A stretch of DNA of 64,000 nucleotides from Anadara kagoshimensis (taxonomy: Eukaryota > Mollusca > Bivalvia > Arcoida > Arcidae): assembly GCA_021292105.1 (NCBI GenBank), contig JACFYK010000027.1, forward strand, positions 496,001 through 560,000, in the 5' to 3' direction. Positions 21,074-32,607 of this stretch are shown in pieces. The notes below the pieces were generated by a model. That model was given only the letters and a program-made list of their open reading frames with translations, searched no databases and was not told the origin of the DNA. Every line of letters starts with the position of its first letter. The first letter of the stretch is position 1. Made by a program: the position numbers and the translations under genes.

Positions 21074-22521
21074 TGGCTAAAATAATATCAACATCATCAG
21101 ACGTTGTTGAAGTAAGGTTTACAAAAACAACACTACCTGCCATCGGCACAATATTAAAAACTAAATCTGGCGCAGTTCTTTCAACTGAGGTTGCTTTATC
21201 AGATACTGTTGTTAAAACAATTATCATGAAAAATGATGAAAATATTTTTGTTGGTGAAGATGTTACTTCAACAAAGAAAACTATTCAAGCACCTGTGGGT
21301 AAAGAAGCACTAGGAAGAATTTTCAATGTTCTTGGAGAACCTATTGATGGGAAACCAGTAAGTAAAAAACAAAAGACTGAATCAGTAAAAGTTTATAAGA
21401 ATGTAGACAAAGGATTCTCAAAGAAAGAAAACCAATTAGTTACAGGTATTAAAGCCATTGACTTCTTTATTCCAATTATGGAAGGGGATAAGATTGGTAT
21501 GTTCGGAGGAGCGGGAGTTGGTAAAACTCTTGTTATTAAAGAACTTATCAGTAATGTAACAAAAGCGAAAAGAGCTAGAAAGTTCAACTCTATATTTACA
21601 GGTATTGGTGAACGTTCTCGTGAAGGTGAAGAACTTTATAGAGAATTAATAGAAGCGGACCTTATTAAGTCTACAATGCTATATTTTGCTCAAATGAACG
21701 AATCGCCTGGTTCTAGAATGAAAGTTATTTATTCTGCTTTAACATCTGCTGAATACTTCAGAGATGTTATGAAAGAAGATACATTAATGTTTATAGATAA
21801 TATCTATAGATTTACTCAAGCTGGTGCTGAACTATCTTCATCACTTGGTAATATTCCTTCTCAATCAGGTTACCAACCTACATTAATGACTGAAATATCA
21901 AACGTTCAAGAAAGACTATCTAACTCACAAACAGGTTCAATCACAACATTTGAAACTGTATTTGTTCCTGCGGATGATATCACTGATCCTGCTACTGTTA
22001 ATATATTCTCTCACCTAGATGGTTCATTAGTTCTAGATAGAGCAATAGCTGCATCTGGTAAATATCCAGCTATTTCACCTTTACAATCTTCATCAAATAA
22101 TCTAACTGCAGAATTAATTGGAGAAAGACATTTAAAAGCAGTTATTGAAACTAAGAAATATCTACAAAGATTTGAAGAACTTGAAGATCTTCTTGCTATC
22201 TTAGGTATTGAAGGAATTTCAGAAGAAGATAGAATAATTGTTGAAAGAGCAAGAAAGCTATCAAACTTCTTTACACAAAACTTCTTCACAGCTGAGACAT
22301 TCACTTTAAGAAAAGGTGATTGAGTTCCAGTTGAAAAAACTGTTGAAGGTGTTGAAAGAATTATTGCAGGTGAATTTGATAATATCGATCCATCTGAATT
22401 CTTATATATTTCTGATGTAGATTCTTTAGTTCCAGAAATTGAAGAAGAAGTTGAAGAAATAATCCTATCTAAAAAAGAAGAAAGAAAATTAGCAAAAGAA
22501 GCTAAAAAGAATAAAAAATAG
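21073..22521 (+). CDS. F1-like ATPase beta-like catalytic subunit
   Basis: This 482-residue protein is homologous to ATP synthase beta, and all catalytic motifs are kept. Walker A is GGAGVGKT at residues 145-152, GERSREGEE has the catalytic Glu and following Arg, and TLMFIDNIYRFTQAGAE is Walker B. The hinge motif is EGISEEDRIIVER instead of [13 protein letters not shown]. So ATP hydrolysis is expected. It has an acidic then basic C-terminal extension (EIEEEVEEIILSKKEERKLAKEAKKNKK) not found in AtpD. It is the last gene of the cluster and ends in a terminator. Confidence 0.92.
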
Positions 22522-22539
22522 GGCATAATCCCTATTTTT
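22513..22539. terminator. Bidirectional terminator after the F1-like cluster
   Basis: AAAAAATAGGG / CCCTATTTTT stem around CATAAT, with T-rich flanks, shared with the convergent tmcAL. Confidence 0.85.
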
Positions 22540-22540
22540 C

Positions 22541-23437
22541 TTATTCATAAATTTCTAACAATACGTATAACATAACTCTTTTTATTCTTGAAGACGTGTA
22601 TCTTCTAGAGTTTGTAGCTTCAATGAATCCTTCCATTGTTGGTATATCAATATGTTTCTTAAAAAGATTTTCCATACCCTCTGATATTAAGGTAATTTTA
22701 GAAAGTTTTTCTGCAGGTGTATTTCTTACGATTTCTTGAAATTTAGGATAGTAGTTTTCAATCCTATCTGGCATTTCATTGAAAGCCATAGGCGTATATT
22801 GAGATACATTATTTCCTAACATAATTTGCTTTCTTATATATGAAGCAGAAGCAAATCTAGATGTAGGAACTTCTGAGTGAAAATCAACTGTTCTTTTTAA
22901 AGTGTATGGTGTTATTTTATAACCGTTTTCAACAATTGCTTTGCAATATTCAAGCCCTAGTATATCGTTTGGTAATGTGATTGGATTACCTATAAGATGT
23001 GTTAGTGATGAAGCTGCTGCCTTAGGAAATGAATAACCCATTTTCAAGAATGACTTCAATCCCTTATTGTATTTATCCATATTATTGTGGATAGTTTTAG
23101 CTATAAGCATTAATCTTTTTGGATCATCAGATTCAGAACCAAAGAATAATTTATCTACATTGTTCTCATTTGCTATTTTAACTGCTCCGTGAGCAAAGAT
23201 GTGAGCTGCCTGAGTTGCATATTCGAATGGTAATTCTATAACTGCATCAGCACCGTATTTCATTGCCATTTCAGCTCTCTCTTCAAATGAAGCCACTGCT
23301 AGTTCTCCTCTTTGAACATATTTTCCTGACATGATTACAATGATTTTCTCATTTGGTCATCTTCTTTTTGCTTCTTCTAATTGATATTTGTGCCCATTAT
23401 GAAACGGGTTATATTCTGCTATTATTCCTATTGCCAT
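22541..23437 (-). CDS. tmcAL: tRNA(Met) cytidine acetate ligase TmcAL (YlbM family), short form
   Basis: This 298-residue protein is shorter than the ~400 residues usual in Bacillus. The family makes N4-acetylcytidine at the wobble base of elongator tRNA-Met using acetate and ATP. The N-terminus [20 protein letters not shown] has the HxGH nucleotide-binding motif, followed by [17 protein letters not shown] and the [17 protein letters not shown] motif. The start lies upstream of a TGA Trp (RRWPNE); the internal ATG at 23332 would drop the active site. The missing C-terminal part may affect tRNA recognition. It stands alone, convergent with the F1-like cluster. Confidence 0.88.
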
Positions 23438-23609
23438 ATTAATATAATAATATATAATTAATAATAATAATGATATATATAAGCATTTTCAGCATTTTTG
23501 ATTAGTTAAAAGTGTGTTGTAATTCTTGTGTTTAAAAATGTTTCAATTATTGTTGAGGAATAAATATATTTTTTTGATATAATAATTTAGAAACAACAAG
23601 GAGGGACTT
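23438..23609 (+). promoter_or_regulatory. Intergenic region with rpmF promoter
   Basis: A GATATAATAAT element with TATAAT near 23577-23582 precedes rpmF by a conventional leader with a strong AAGGAGG site. Toward tmcAL, A+T-rich TATAAT-like sequence (23449-23456) can be read. No gene is seen. Confidence 0.55.
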
Positions 23610-23771
23610 ATGGCTATAGTACCAAAGAGAAAAACATCCAAGGCTAGAAAAAGAAAGAGAAGAGCACACCACGCTCTATCTCAACCAAATTTAGCAACAG
23701 TTAACGGGGAAAAAGTTCCTCACAGACTTGTTAAATTCCACCAAAGAGAAGATCTTTCTAAAAAGAAATAA
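23610..23771 (+). CDS. rpmF: Ribosomal protein L32
   Basis: This 53-residue protein begins MAIVPKRKTSKARKRKRRAHH, the normal L32 N-terminus (one Ser/Lys-rich block, then RRAHH). It lacks the Zn-binding cysteines found in some bacterial L32, as in other forms that do not bind zinc. The Shine-Dalgarno is AAGGAGG. Standing just before the division cluster is typical for mollicutes. Confidence 0.95.
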   Translation: MAIVPKRKTSKARKRKRRAHHALSQPNLATVNGEKVPHRLVKFHQREDLSKKK

Positions 23772-23780
23772 GCTTAATCA

Positions 23781-23805
23781 AAAGAACCCAAGTGGTTCTT
23801 TTTTT
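23781..23805 (+). terminator. Terminator of rpmF
   Basis: AAAGAACC CAAGT GGTTCTTT stem followed by a T-run. Confidence 0.9.
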
Positions 23806-23880
23806 ATTTTATCGACGATAAATATGTGGAGAACTAATGAAATTATTTTTGCTTAAATAAATATTTAAAACATTTTGTGA

Positions 23881-23918
23881 TATTATTTAAGTGGTAATAA
23901 ATGGGAGAAAGTGGGAAT
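23881..23918 (+). promoter_or_regulatory. Division-cluster promoter with three MraZ-box repeats
   Basis: TATTAT (23881-23886) is followed by three 10-bp direct repeats at 23889-23898, 23899-23908 and 23909-23918: AAGTGGTAAT, AAATGGGAGA and AAGTGGGAAT. MraZ is known to bind tandem ~10-bp repeats with a TGG(G) core in front of its own gene, so this is very probably its operator. The repeats extend to seven bases before the mraZ ATG. Confidence 0.75.
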
Positions 23919-23924
23919 ATAAAA

Positions 23925-24365
23925 ATGTTTGGAAATTTCACAAGATCATTAGATGATAAAAAAAGAATACTTATTCCAGCCAAGTTGAGAGATCCACTTG
24001 GTGATGTTTTATATATTACTTTAGGTCCAGATAATGTACTTGAAATAAGAAATGAAAAACACTTCTCAGTTTTTAGAGATAAATTACTTTCAACAAATAC
24101 GCTTAATAAAAATGCGCGTATGTTTGCAAGAATACTTCTGGGAAACACTCAAGAAGTCAAACTTGACAAACAAGGAAGAGTTGCTCTTACTGAATCATTC
24201 CTAACAAAAACAGGTATTACCAAGGAAATCACATTTGTAGGTGTTGGAGATAAAGTTGAACTTTGACCAGCAGATAAATTTGTAGATTTCCAAAACAAAT
24301 TTGAAGGTGAAGGATCAATCGATGATCTAGCTAAAAAGCTATTAGAAGATGGAGTTGAGTTTTAA
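23925..24365 (+). CDS. mraZ: Transcriptional regulator MraZ
   Basis: This 146-residue protein has two SpoVT/AbrB-like DNA-binding halves. The first, MFGNFTRSLDDKKRILIPAK, and the second, LGNTQEVKLDKQGRVALTES, show the paired DDKxR / DKQGR motifs. It forms a ring that binds the repeats upstream and controls the dcw cluster. The ATG at 23925 is preferred over 23901 because it gives the family N-terminus and lies downstream of the operator repeats. One TGA Trp. One-base overlap with rsmH. Confidence 0.93.
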
Positions 24366-25270
24366 TGTCTAATGAAAAACATTATTCAGTAATGCTTAAC
24401 GAATCTCTAGAAGCGTTAAACATTAATCCGGAAGGAACTTATGTTGATTTAACTTTAGGTCGTGGAGGACATTCATCAGCAATATTAGCAAAACTAACAA
24501 CGGGACTTCTTATCTCATTTGATAAAGACAAACAGGCCATTAAAGAAAGTGAGCCACGTCTTGAACAAGTGGGAGGGAATTTCAAACTAATACATTCAGA
24601 CTATAGTAATATTAAGGACGTTTTAGACGAACTTGGAATTAAAGCTGTTGATGGTATATTAGCTGATATTGGTGTGTCTTCACCTCAACTTGACGAATCT
24701 GAAAGAGGGTTCTCGTATTCAAAAGAAGCGAGGCTTGATATGAGGATGGATCAAACACAAGAACTTGATGCTCATTTTATAGTTAATAATTGAACTGAAA
24801 ATGAATTGGGCGAAATATTTAGGAACTACGCAGATGTAATGCTCCCAAAAAGAGTTGCGAAAGGCATCGTTTCTAAACGCCCCATTGACACTACACTTCA
24901 ATTAGTAGACGTAATAAGAGAATCATTACCCGCAGCAGTTGTGAGGAAAAAGAATCCTGCTAAAGCAGTATTCCAAGCAATCAGAATAGCTGTAAATCAG
25001 GAGCTTTATGCTCTTGAAAGGTTGGTAAATGATGGACCTGAACTTCTAAAGAAAAACGGAGTTCTAGCTATCATTACCTTCCATTCTATCGAAGACAGAA
25101 TAGTCAAAAGAAAATTTGGTACATTCATCAAAGACGATACTGGTAAGTTACCAATATTCGTTGAAAAAGAATGAGAAGTAAAACAAAAAAAACCATCTCG
25201 TCAAGAACTTGATGAGAATAATAGGTCTCGAAGTGCAAAACTTAGAACTCTAATTAAAAGAAAGGATTAA
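24365..25270 (+). CDS. rsmH: 16S rRNA (cytosine1402-N4) methyltransferase RsmH
   Basis: This 301-residue SAM-dependent enzyme has the SAM motif YVDLTLGRGGHSSAIL, catalytic-site motifs GILADIGVSSPQLDESERGFSY and RLDMRMDQ, and the late motif ITFHSIEDRIVKRKF. It methylates C1402 in the ribosomal P site. Two TGA Trp codons interrupt the frame. It is the second gene of mraZ-rsmH-ftsA-ftsZ, with ftsA starting two bases after its stop. Confidence 0.95.
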
Positions 25271-25271
25271 A

Positions 25272-26498
25272 ATGAAAAGATATATTGTTACAACAATAGG
25301 TTTCTCTGCTGGTAAAGTCTCAATATCAGTACTTGAAAAATTATCTAACAATGTCATTGAGATTTTCAATGACTCTGCAGATATTGCTAAAGTAAATACT
25401 TTTATAGAAACTTCACTATCTCATGTTGAAAAACTTATTGGTGGCAAAATATCTAAAGTGACATTTATAGTTGAACCTTCTGCCGCTGTCAATCAAAATA
25501 TATCTCTTAGCAGAGATTCTATTAAGATTGTAGGGCAAACAGTTTCAAAAATAGATATCGATAATCTGATCAAATTAGTAACTAACAAAAACAATGATGA
25601 AAACAAAAGAACAATATTAGTACAACCTCTAAAATTTGAAGTTCGTGATGTTATGACAAAGTCATACTCAAGAGCGCCAATTCATAAACCAGGAAATACT
25701 TTAACGGTGACATCATCAATAACAACAATATCTAGAAGAACATATGAATACATTCAACAAGCTGCAAAAGCCGTTGGTGTTGAAGTTGCTCAAATATTAT
25801 TATCTAATCAAGCTGTGTCATTTGCACACTTATCTAAAAACGCACTAGCAGATGGAGCTGTATTAATTAATATTAATAACAACCAAGTTAATGTGACAAT
25901 AAACAAAAATAACTCAATAGTAGCATCTATGTCGTTATATGATTACGGGTATAAATACCTTGTAAAAGGAATAATGTCAGAATTTAACTGTTCGAAAGAA
26001 ACTGCTGGAGATTTAGTGGCAGCTCACGCATCTATCCAAAATAAAAATAAACGTGTTATCTATTCAAATCAAATTGGAACAGATGATTGAAGTTATACAG
26101 CTAAAGATTTAGAAAATATTATTAAGAAGTATCTTTTAAGACTAGTAGCACTAGTTAAAAAATACATAAAACAGAAAAATGTTGATGATTTACCAATTGT
26201 ATTCTCAGGTAAATTAAGTAATTTAAGTGGAATGGCTAATTTCCTTATTGAAAGAATGCAAAACACAAAAGTTGCAATTCATCACCCATTATCATTTTTA
26301 GAGATGGATGATAAAAATACGAATACTCTTGGAGTTATAAACTTCATTGAGATTATTGATGCTGTTCTTGGAAAACAATACGATACAATCGTAAATACAA
26401 ATCCAAACTCATTAAAAACACTAAGAAATACTAAGGTACAAAAAAACTGATTTGCAAGAATCAAGAATAAAATAGGAGGTAAATATGACTGAAATTAA
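25272..26498 (+). CDS. ftsA: Divergent cell-division protein FtsA
   Basis: This is a 408-residue actin-fold protein. The N-terminal strand IVTTIGFSAGKVSISVLE replaces the usual DxGTxxI phosphate loop. The middle SITTISRRTYEYIQQAAKAVGVEVAQILL and DGAVLININNNQVNVTI match the FtsA 1A/2 subdomains. The end (NWFARIKNKIGGKYDWN) is a plausible amphipathic membrane-targeting helix. Sequence is far from E. coli FtsA, so position between rsmH and ftsZ is a large part of the call. Its last 14 bases overlap ftsZ, and the AGGAGG site for ftsZ lies inside it. Confidence 0.82.
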
Positions 26499-27666
26499 TA
26501 CACAAGAAAACAAAATTGATGCTGTTGCAAAGATCAAAGTTGTCGGAGTAGGTGGTGGAGGAAACAACACTGTTCACTCAATGGTTAGAGAAGGTATTAA
26601 AGGAGTTGAATTCATCGTAGCAAATACTGATGAACAAGTTCTTAATGCTTCAATAGCACACACAATCTTACCTTTAGGCGGGGAAGAAGTAAAAGGCCTT
26701 GGTGCCGGAGCTAACCCAGCTGAAGGAAGAAAAGCTGCCCTAGGGTCAGAAGATGTAATCAAGGAAACTCTTAAAGGAGCGGACATGGTTATAGTTGCTG
26801 CTGGAATGGGTGGAGGTACTGGTACTGGTGCTGCCCCAGTTATTGCTAAAATAGCAAAAGAAATGGGTGCGCTTACAGTAGGTATCGTCACAACACCATT
26901 CTCATTTGAAGGAACTCAAAGAGGAGTGAACGCAGATGAAGGACTTAAGAACATGAAAGAAGCTGTAGATTCACTTATTATTGTATCTAATGATAAATTA
27001 CTACAACAATTCGGTGGAATCTCATTAAAAGATTCATTTATGTATGCTGATAAAGTACTTAAGCAAACAGTAAGAACAATTACAGACCTTATTGCAGTTC
27101 CTGCTCTAATTAACCTTGACTTTGCTGACGTAACAACAGTTATGAAAGACAGAGGAGCAGCACTTATTGGAATCGGTAGAGCTACTGGTGAAGATAGAGC
27201 TATTAAAGCTGCAACTCATGCTATTTCATCTCCAATTCTTGAAGCATCTATAAAAGGTGCATCTCATGCAATCATCAATATTTCTGGTGGAGATATTACT
27301 TTAGATGAAGCTAATAAAGCGGTAAGTACAATTAAGCAAGCAGCCGGAAGTGATTTAAATATAATTTTCGGAGTTTCTGTAGTGGAAAACATCGGAAAAG
27401 ATATTCAAGTTTCTGTAATAGCTACAGGTCTTGTAAAAGAAGATCCTAACAGTTTAACAGAAGAAGAAATCAAAGAAGAAGTTGCTAAAGCCATTGATAG
27501 TCTAGAAATCGAATTCGAAAACGATCATACTAGAGAAATTCTTATTGCTAATCCATTACCAGAAGAAGAAAAACTTTCAATTACTGAAGAAGTTGAATTA
27601 CAAAATTCTCCATTTGACATTACAGATGAAGATGAAGACGATCTTCCTGCATTCTTAAGATCTTAA
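26485..27666 (+). CDS. ftsZ: Cell-division GTPase FtsZ
   Basis: This 393-residue tubulin homologue forms the division ring. The GTP-binding signature GGGTGTGAAPVIAKIAK is near residue 110, the T1 loop is VVGVGGGGNNTV, and the catalytic T7 region is PALINLDFADVTTVM. After an acidic linker the C-terminal peptide DDLPAFLRS is the conserved docking tail that FtsA or SepF would bind; its presence supports a working FtsA partner upstream. No in-frame TGA. Confidence 0.97.
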   Translation: MTEINTQENKIDAVAKIKVVGVGGGGNNTVHSMVREGIKGVEFIVANTDEQVLNASIAHTILPLGGEEVKGLGAGANPAEGRKAALGSEDVIKETLKGADMVIVAAGMGGGTGTGAAPVIAKIAKEMGALTVGIVTTPFSFEGTQRGVNADEGLKNMKEAVDSLIIVSNDKLLQQFGGISLKDSFMYADKVLKQTVRTITDLIAVPALINLDFADVTTVMKDRGAALIGIGRATGEDRAIKAATHAISSPILEASIKGASHAIINISGGDITLDEANKAVSTIKQAAGSDLNIIFGVSVVENIGKDIQVSVIATGLVKEDPNSLTEEEIKEEVAKAIDSLEIEFENDHTREILIANPLPEEEKLSITEEVELQNSPFDITDEDEDDLPAFLRS

Positions 27667-27797
27667 TTATAAAAACCTAAAAGACGATGTAATGCCCGCT
27701 GGGTTGCGAAGTTTGAGGTTTTAAATGATTAGAATCTGAGGATAAAGAAATTTAATCTTTATATTCATAGATAGAAGCGCCTCTTGGCGTTTTTTCA
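27667..27797 (+). ncRNA. Structured RNA region after ftsZ ending in a terminator (unidentified)
   Basis: Between the ftsZ stop and the next promoter there are three successive hairpins. The first, AAAACCT 27672-27678 / AGGTTTT 27716-27722, encloses a G+C-rich CCGCTGGGTTGCG inner loop. The second is ATAAAG...CTTTAT at 27742-27763. The third is a strong terminator, AAGCGCC/GGCGTTT at 27775-27792. It could be a processed 3' UTR of the division mRNA or a separate small RNA. I do not recognise an RNA family; signal recognition particle RNA and tmRNA motifs are absent. Confidence 0.4.
27775..27797 (+). terminator. Terminator closing the division cluster
   Basis: AAGCGCC TCTT GGCGTTT (one G-U pair) followed by T-run. 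Confidence 0.85.
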
Positions 27798-27814
27798 TTT
27801 TTTTCATTTTTATA

Positions 27815-27960
27815 TATAATATTGTTGCAATGAAAAATACACAGACAATTATTATTTACTGAATTTAAAATGTTGATTTACTAATCAGCATATTTGTTCA
27901 TAAATAATTTGAGGCTGGTTAAATGTTATAAAATACCGGCCTACCGGTATTTTTATTTAA
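27815..27960 (+). promoter_or_regulatory. Leader with attenuator upstream of APC permease 1
   Basis: TATAAT at 27815-27820. A 12-codon reading frame at 27830-27868 encodes MKNTQTIIIYWI, rich in Ile, but without a ribosome-binding site. A perfect 9-bp terminator stem follows, AAATACCGG 27931-27939 / CCGGTATTT 27944-27952, plus T-run. An alternative pairing, GGCTGGT 27913-27919 with ACCGGCC 27935-27941, would break the terminator. The pair of exclusive structures is the form of an attenuator or riboswitch; the signal is unknown, and Ile is possible. Confidence 0.6.
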
Positions 27961-28008
27961 TTGCAAAAAATGGTATATTTATTATATTCAAAAAGAAAGG
28001 AGACAAAA

Positions 28009-29496
28009 ATGTCACAAAAAACAGGAAAGAAACTTGGTTTCGTTGCAGCTTTAGCTATGCTTATAGGTTCAGTTGTTGGAATCGGGATCTTCTTTAAAAA
28101 CGATGGTGTAACAAGAGCTGCCGAAGGTAATGGTACAACAGTATTATTAGCTTGAATTATTGGTGGATTAATTTCTTTATTCGCTGCTATTTCATTTTCT
28201 GAAATTGGTTCAATGAAAACAAATCGTGTTTCAGGATTACCAGCATGAGCTGAAAAAGCAGGTGGTAAAAAATTCGGTTACTTCACAAGATTTAACTATT
28301 CATTCTTCTATTTTGGTATTCTTGCCCCAATAGTTGGAGTGTTTGTATCTGAATTATTCTTCCAATTCCTAGTATCAACACATGCGATAAACACAGTTCC
28401 AGATGTTTGAGTGCATATAGTTATTGGTGTAGTTTTAACTGCATCTACACTAGCACTTAACTTCTGATCTACATACGCATCTGGTTGAGTACAAACTGTA
28501 TCTACAGTTCTAAAATTTATTCCTTTAGCACTTGCAGCGCTTATCGGATTAATTATGGCTAACACTCACAATGCTGGAGGTTCAAATGGTTTTGATAAAG
28601 GAACATTTACTTTCACAGGATTATTAGCTGGATTACCAATGGTATTATTCGCATATGATGCATTCTTAAACGTTGGTTCATTAACTGCTAAAACTAAGGG
28701 AGGATCTAAGACAATCTCTAAAATTGTTATTGTTGGTATTATTTCTATAATAGTTTTATATTCATTTATAGCTATTTCTTCAATACTACACAATCAAGGA
28801 TTTATCGGTGGAGTTTTTGCGGATTCATTACCTTCAGGAGCGAAAGATGGTATGACAGCATTCACATTCTTCTTCTTATTCGTTTCAGGATATGGAGTAT
28901 TAAATGGTATGTCAGCCGGAACAGTTGCTGTTTTCCAAGAAAACGTTGAAACTGAAACATTCTTCGGTGCAAAAACACTTAAGAAAAAATTTGGAACAAA
29001 CAAAACAACAATAATTTATACTGCAATGATAACTTCATTCTGAACATTAGTATTTGGAATACCTGCTATCGTTATGAATACAGATACAATTATTGATGGT
29101 TTCTCAAACTTCCCAACATTATTCTTCTTTGCAATTTATGCAATGACAATACTATTCTATGCATTAAAAAGAAATGATGTTGAAACAAAGAAAATCAATT
29201 CAAAACTATATAAAGTTGCTGCTTGATCCGCTATTGTTTCAATAGGGTTTGTAGTTCTATACCAATTATTCTACGGAATGACAACTGGAGCATTTATCAA
29301 TGCACACGAAAGTTCTCACTGAGGTCTATTTGCTGATGGTGGATTTAATTCTCAAAACTGACACATGGCCGTTATATTCTTAACATTAATCCCAGTTTTT
29401 GTTGGATTCCCATTCTTAAATGCATTCTTAACTAAGAAATTTGAGAACAATGATGTTTACATCGATACATTTGCAACTGTTAATGCAAATAAATAA
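28009..29496 (+). CDS. APC-family amino-acid permease 1
   Basis: This 495-residue protein has about twelve to fourteen hydrophobic segments. The N-terminal FVAALAMLIGSVVGIGIFFK is the APC-superfamily motif of the first transmembrane helix (unwound GSxxGxGIF). SEIGSMKTNRVSGLPAWAEKAGG follows, as in the mycoplasmal branch. It ends with VYIDTFATVNANK; the VYIDTF tail recurs in permease 2. Substrate is unknown. Position directly before Ile-T-box ileS, and the Ile-rich leader, make a branched-chain amino acid a reasonable guess. The Shine-Dalgarno is AAAGGAG. Confidence 0.85.
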
Positions 29497-29530
29497 TTAA
29501 CAAATAAACATACCTTCGGATATTTTTATT

Positions 29531-29747
29531 TATAATATATATGAATTAAATATTAACAATGAAAGAGACAAGGCTATATTGTCAAAGTATCTAAGCGAGT
29601 TGATGTCGGTGAAAGATCAACATACTTAAAATATAGTTATCACTCTTGAGTCTATAAAAGCGATTAACTCACGTTACGAGTAAGAGAGTCTATTAGAGGT
29701 GGTACGTTAGCCCTCTAATTAGACTCTTTTTATATAAAGGAGACAAT
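29531..29747 (+). promoter_or_regulatory. Ile T-box riboswitch and promoter of ileS
   Basis: TATAAT at 29531-29536 is followed by a T-box leader. Stem I runs from about 29555 with an internal AAGCGAGTTGATGTCGG distal part, and the specifier codon ATC followed by A is at 29639-29641. The T-box core AGAGGTGGTACG (29695-29706) pairs with uncharged tRNA. A terminator stem, GAGTCTA...TTAGACTC (29685-29728), is followed by T-run. Uncharged tRNA-Ile should stabilise the antiterminator and switch ileS on. Confidence 0.9.
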
Positions 29748-32420
<2,673 letters not shown>

Positions 32421-32442
32421 GCTTCTATTTTTTATTATTTGT

Positions 32443-32596
32443 TATAATGATAATGATATGAAAATAAACTTTACTACACAACCTAATGGAAATCACTTAG
32501 CAAATCCTGCTAAGTAATTTCCTGTGTAAGTTTCAGGGACAATAATTAATTACCCCTGGAATAGATTTTTAAATGGGGTATACCCATTTTTATATT
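32443..32596 (+). promoter_or_regulatory. Leader with three-state attenuator upstream of APC permease 2
   Basis: TATAAT at 32443-32448 with a reading frame at 32458-32517 (MKINFTTQPNGNHLANPAK). A long hairpin covers 32476-32527, with ACACA/TGTGT, GGAAAT/ATTTCC and ACTTAGCA/TGCTAAGT. Then CAGGG 32534-32538 can pair with CCCTG 32554-32558. TACCCC 32551-32556 can instead pair with GGGGTA 32575-32580, which excludes the terminator AAATGGG 32571-32577 / CCCATTT 32583-32589 plus T-run. This is the logic of a metabolite- or translation-sensing attenuator. Confidence 0.65.
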
Positions 32597-32607
32597 GAAA
32601 GGAAAAT

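Noticed and set aside
19583..22521. Second copy of ordinary atpA/atpD
   Set aside because: The pair is divergent, has an altered DELSEED-type motif and extra C-terminal tail, and is embedded among non-F0 proteins; the real atp operon is at 51940-58937.
27667..27797. Signal recognition particle RNA or tmRNA at the hairpin region after ftsZ
   Set aside because: The conserved GGTCCGGAAGGAAGCAGC core of SRP RNA and the T-arm/CCA end of tmRNA are absent.
29497..29530. Terminator after APC permease 1
   Set aside because: The ATACC TTC GGATAT element is imperfect (bulged A) and short; not strong enough to list as a feature.
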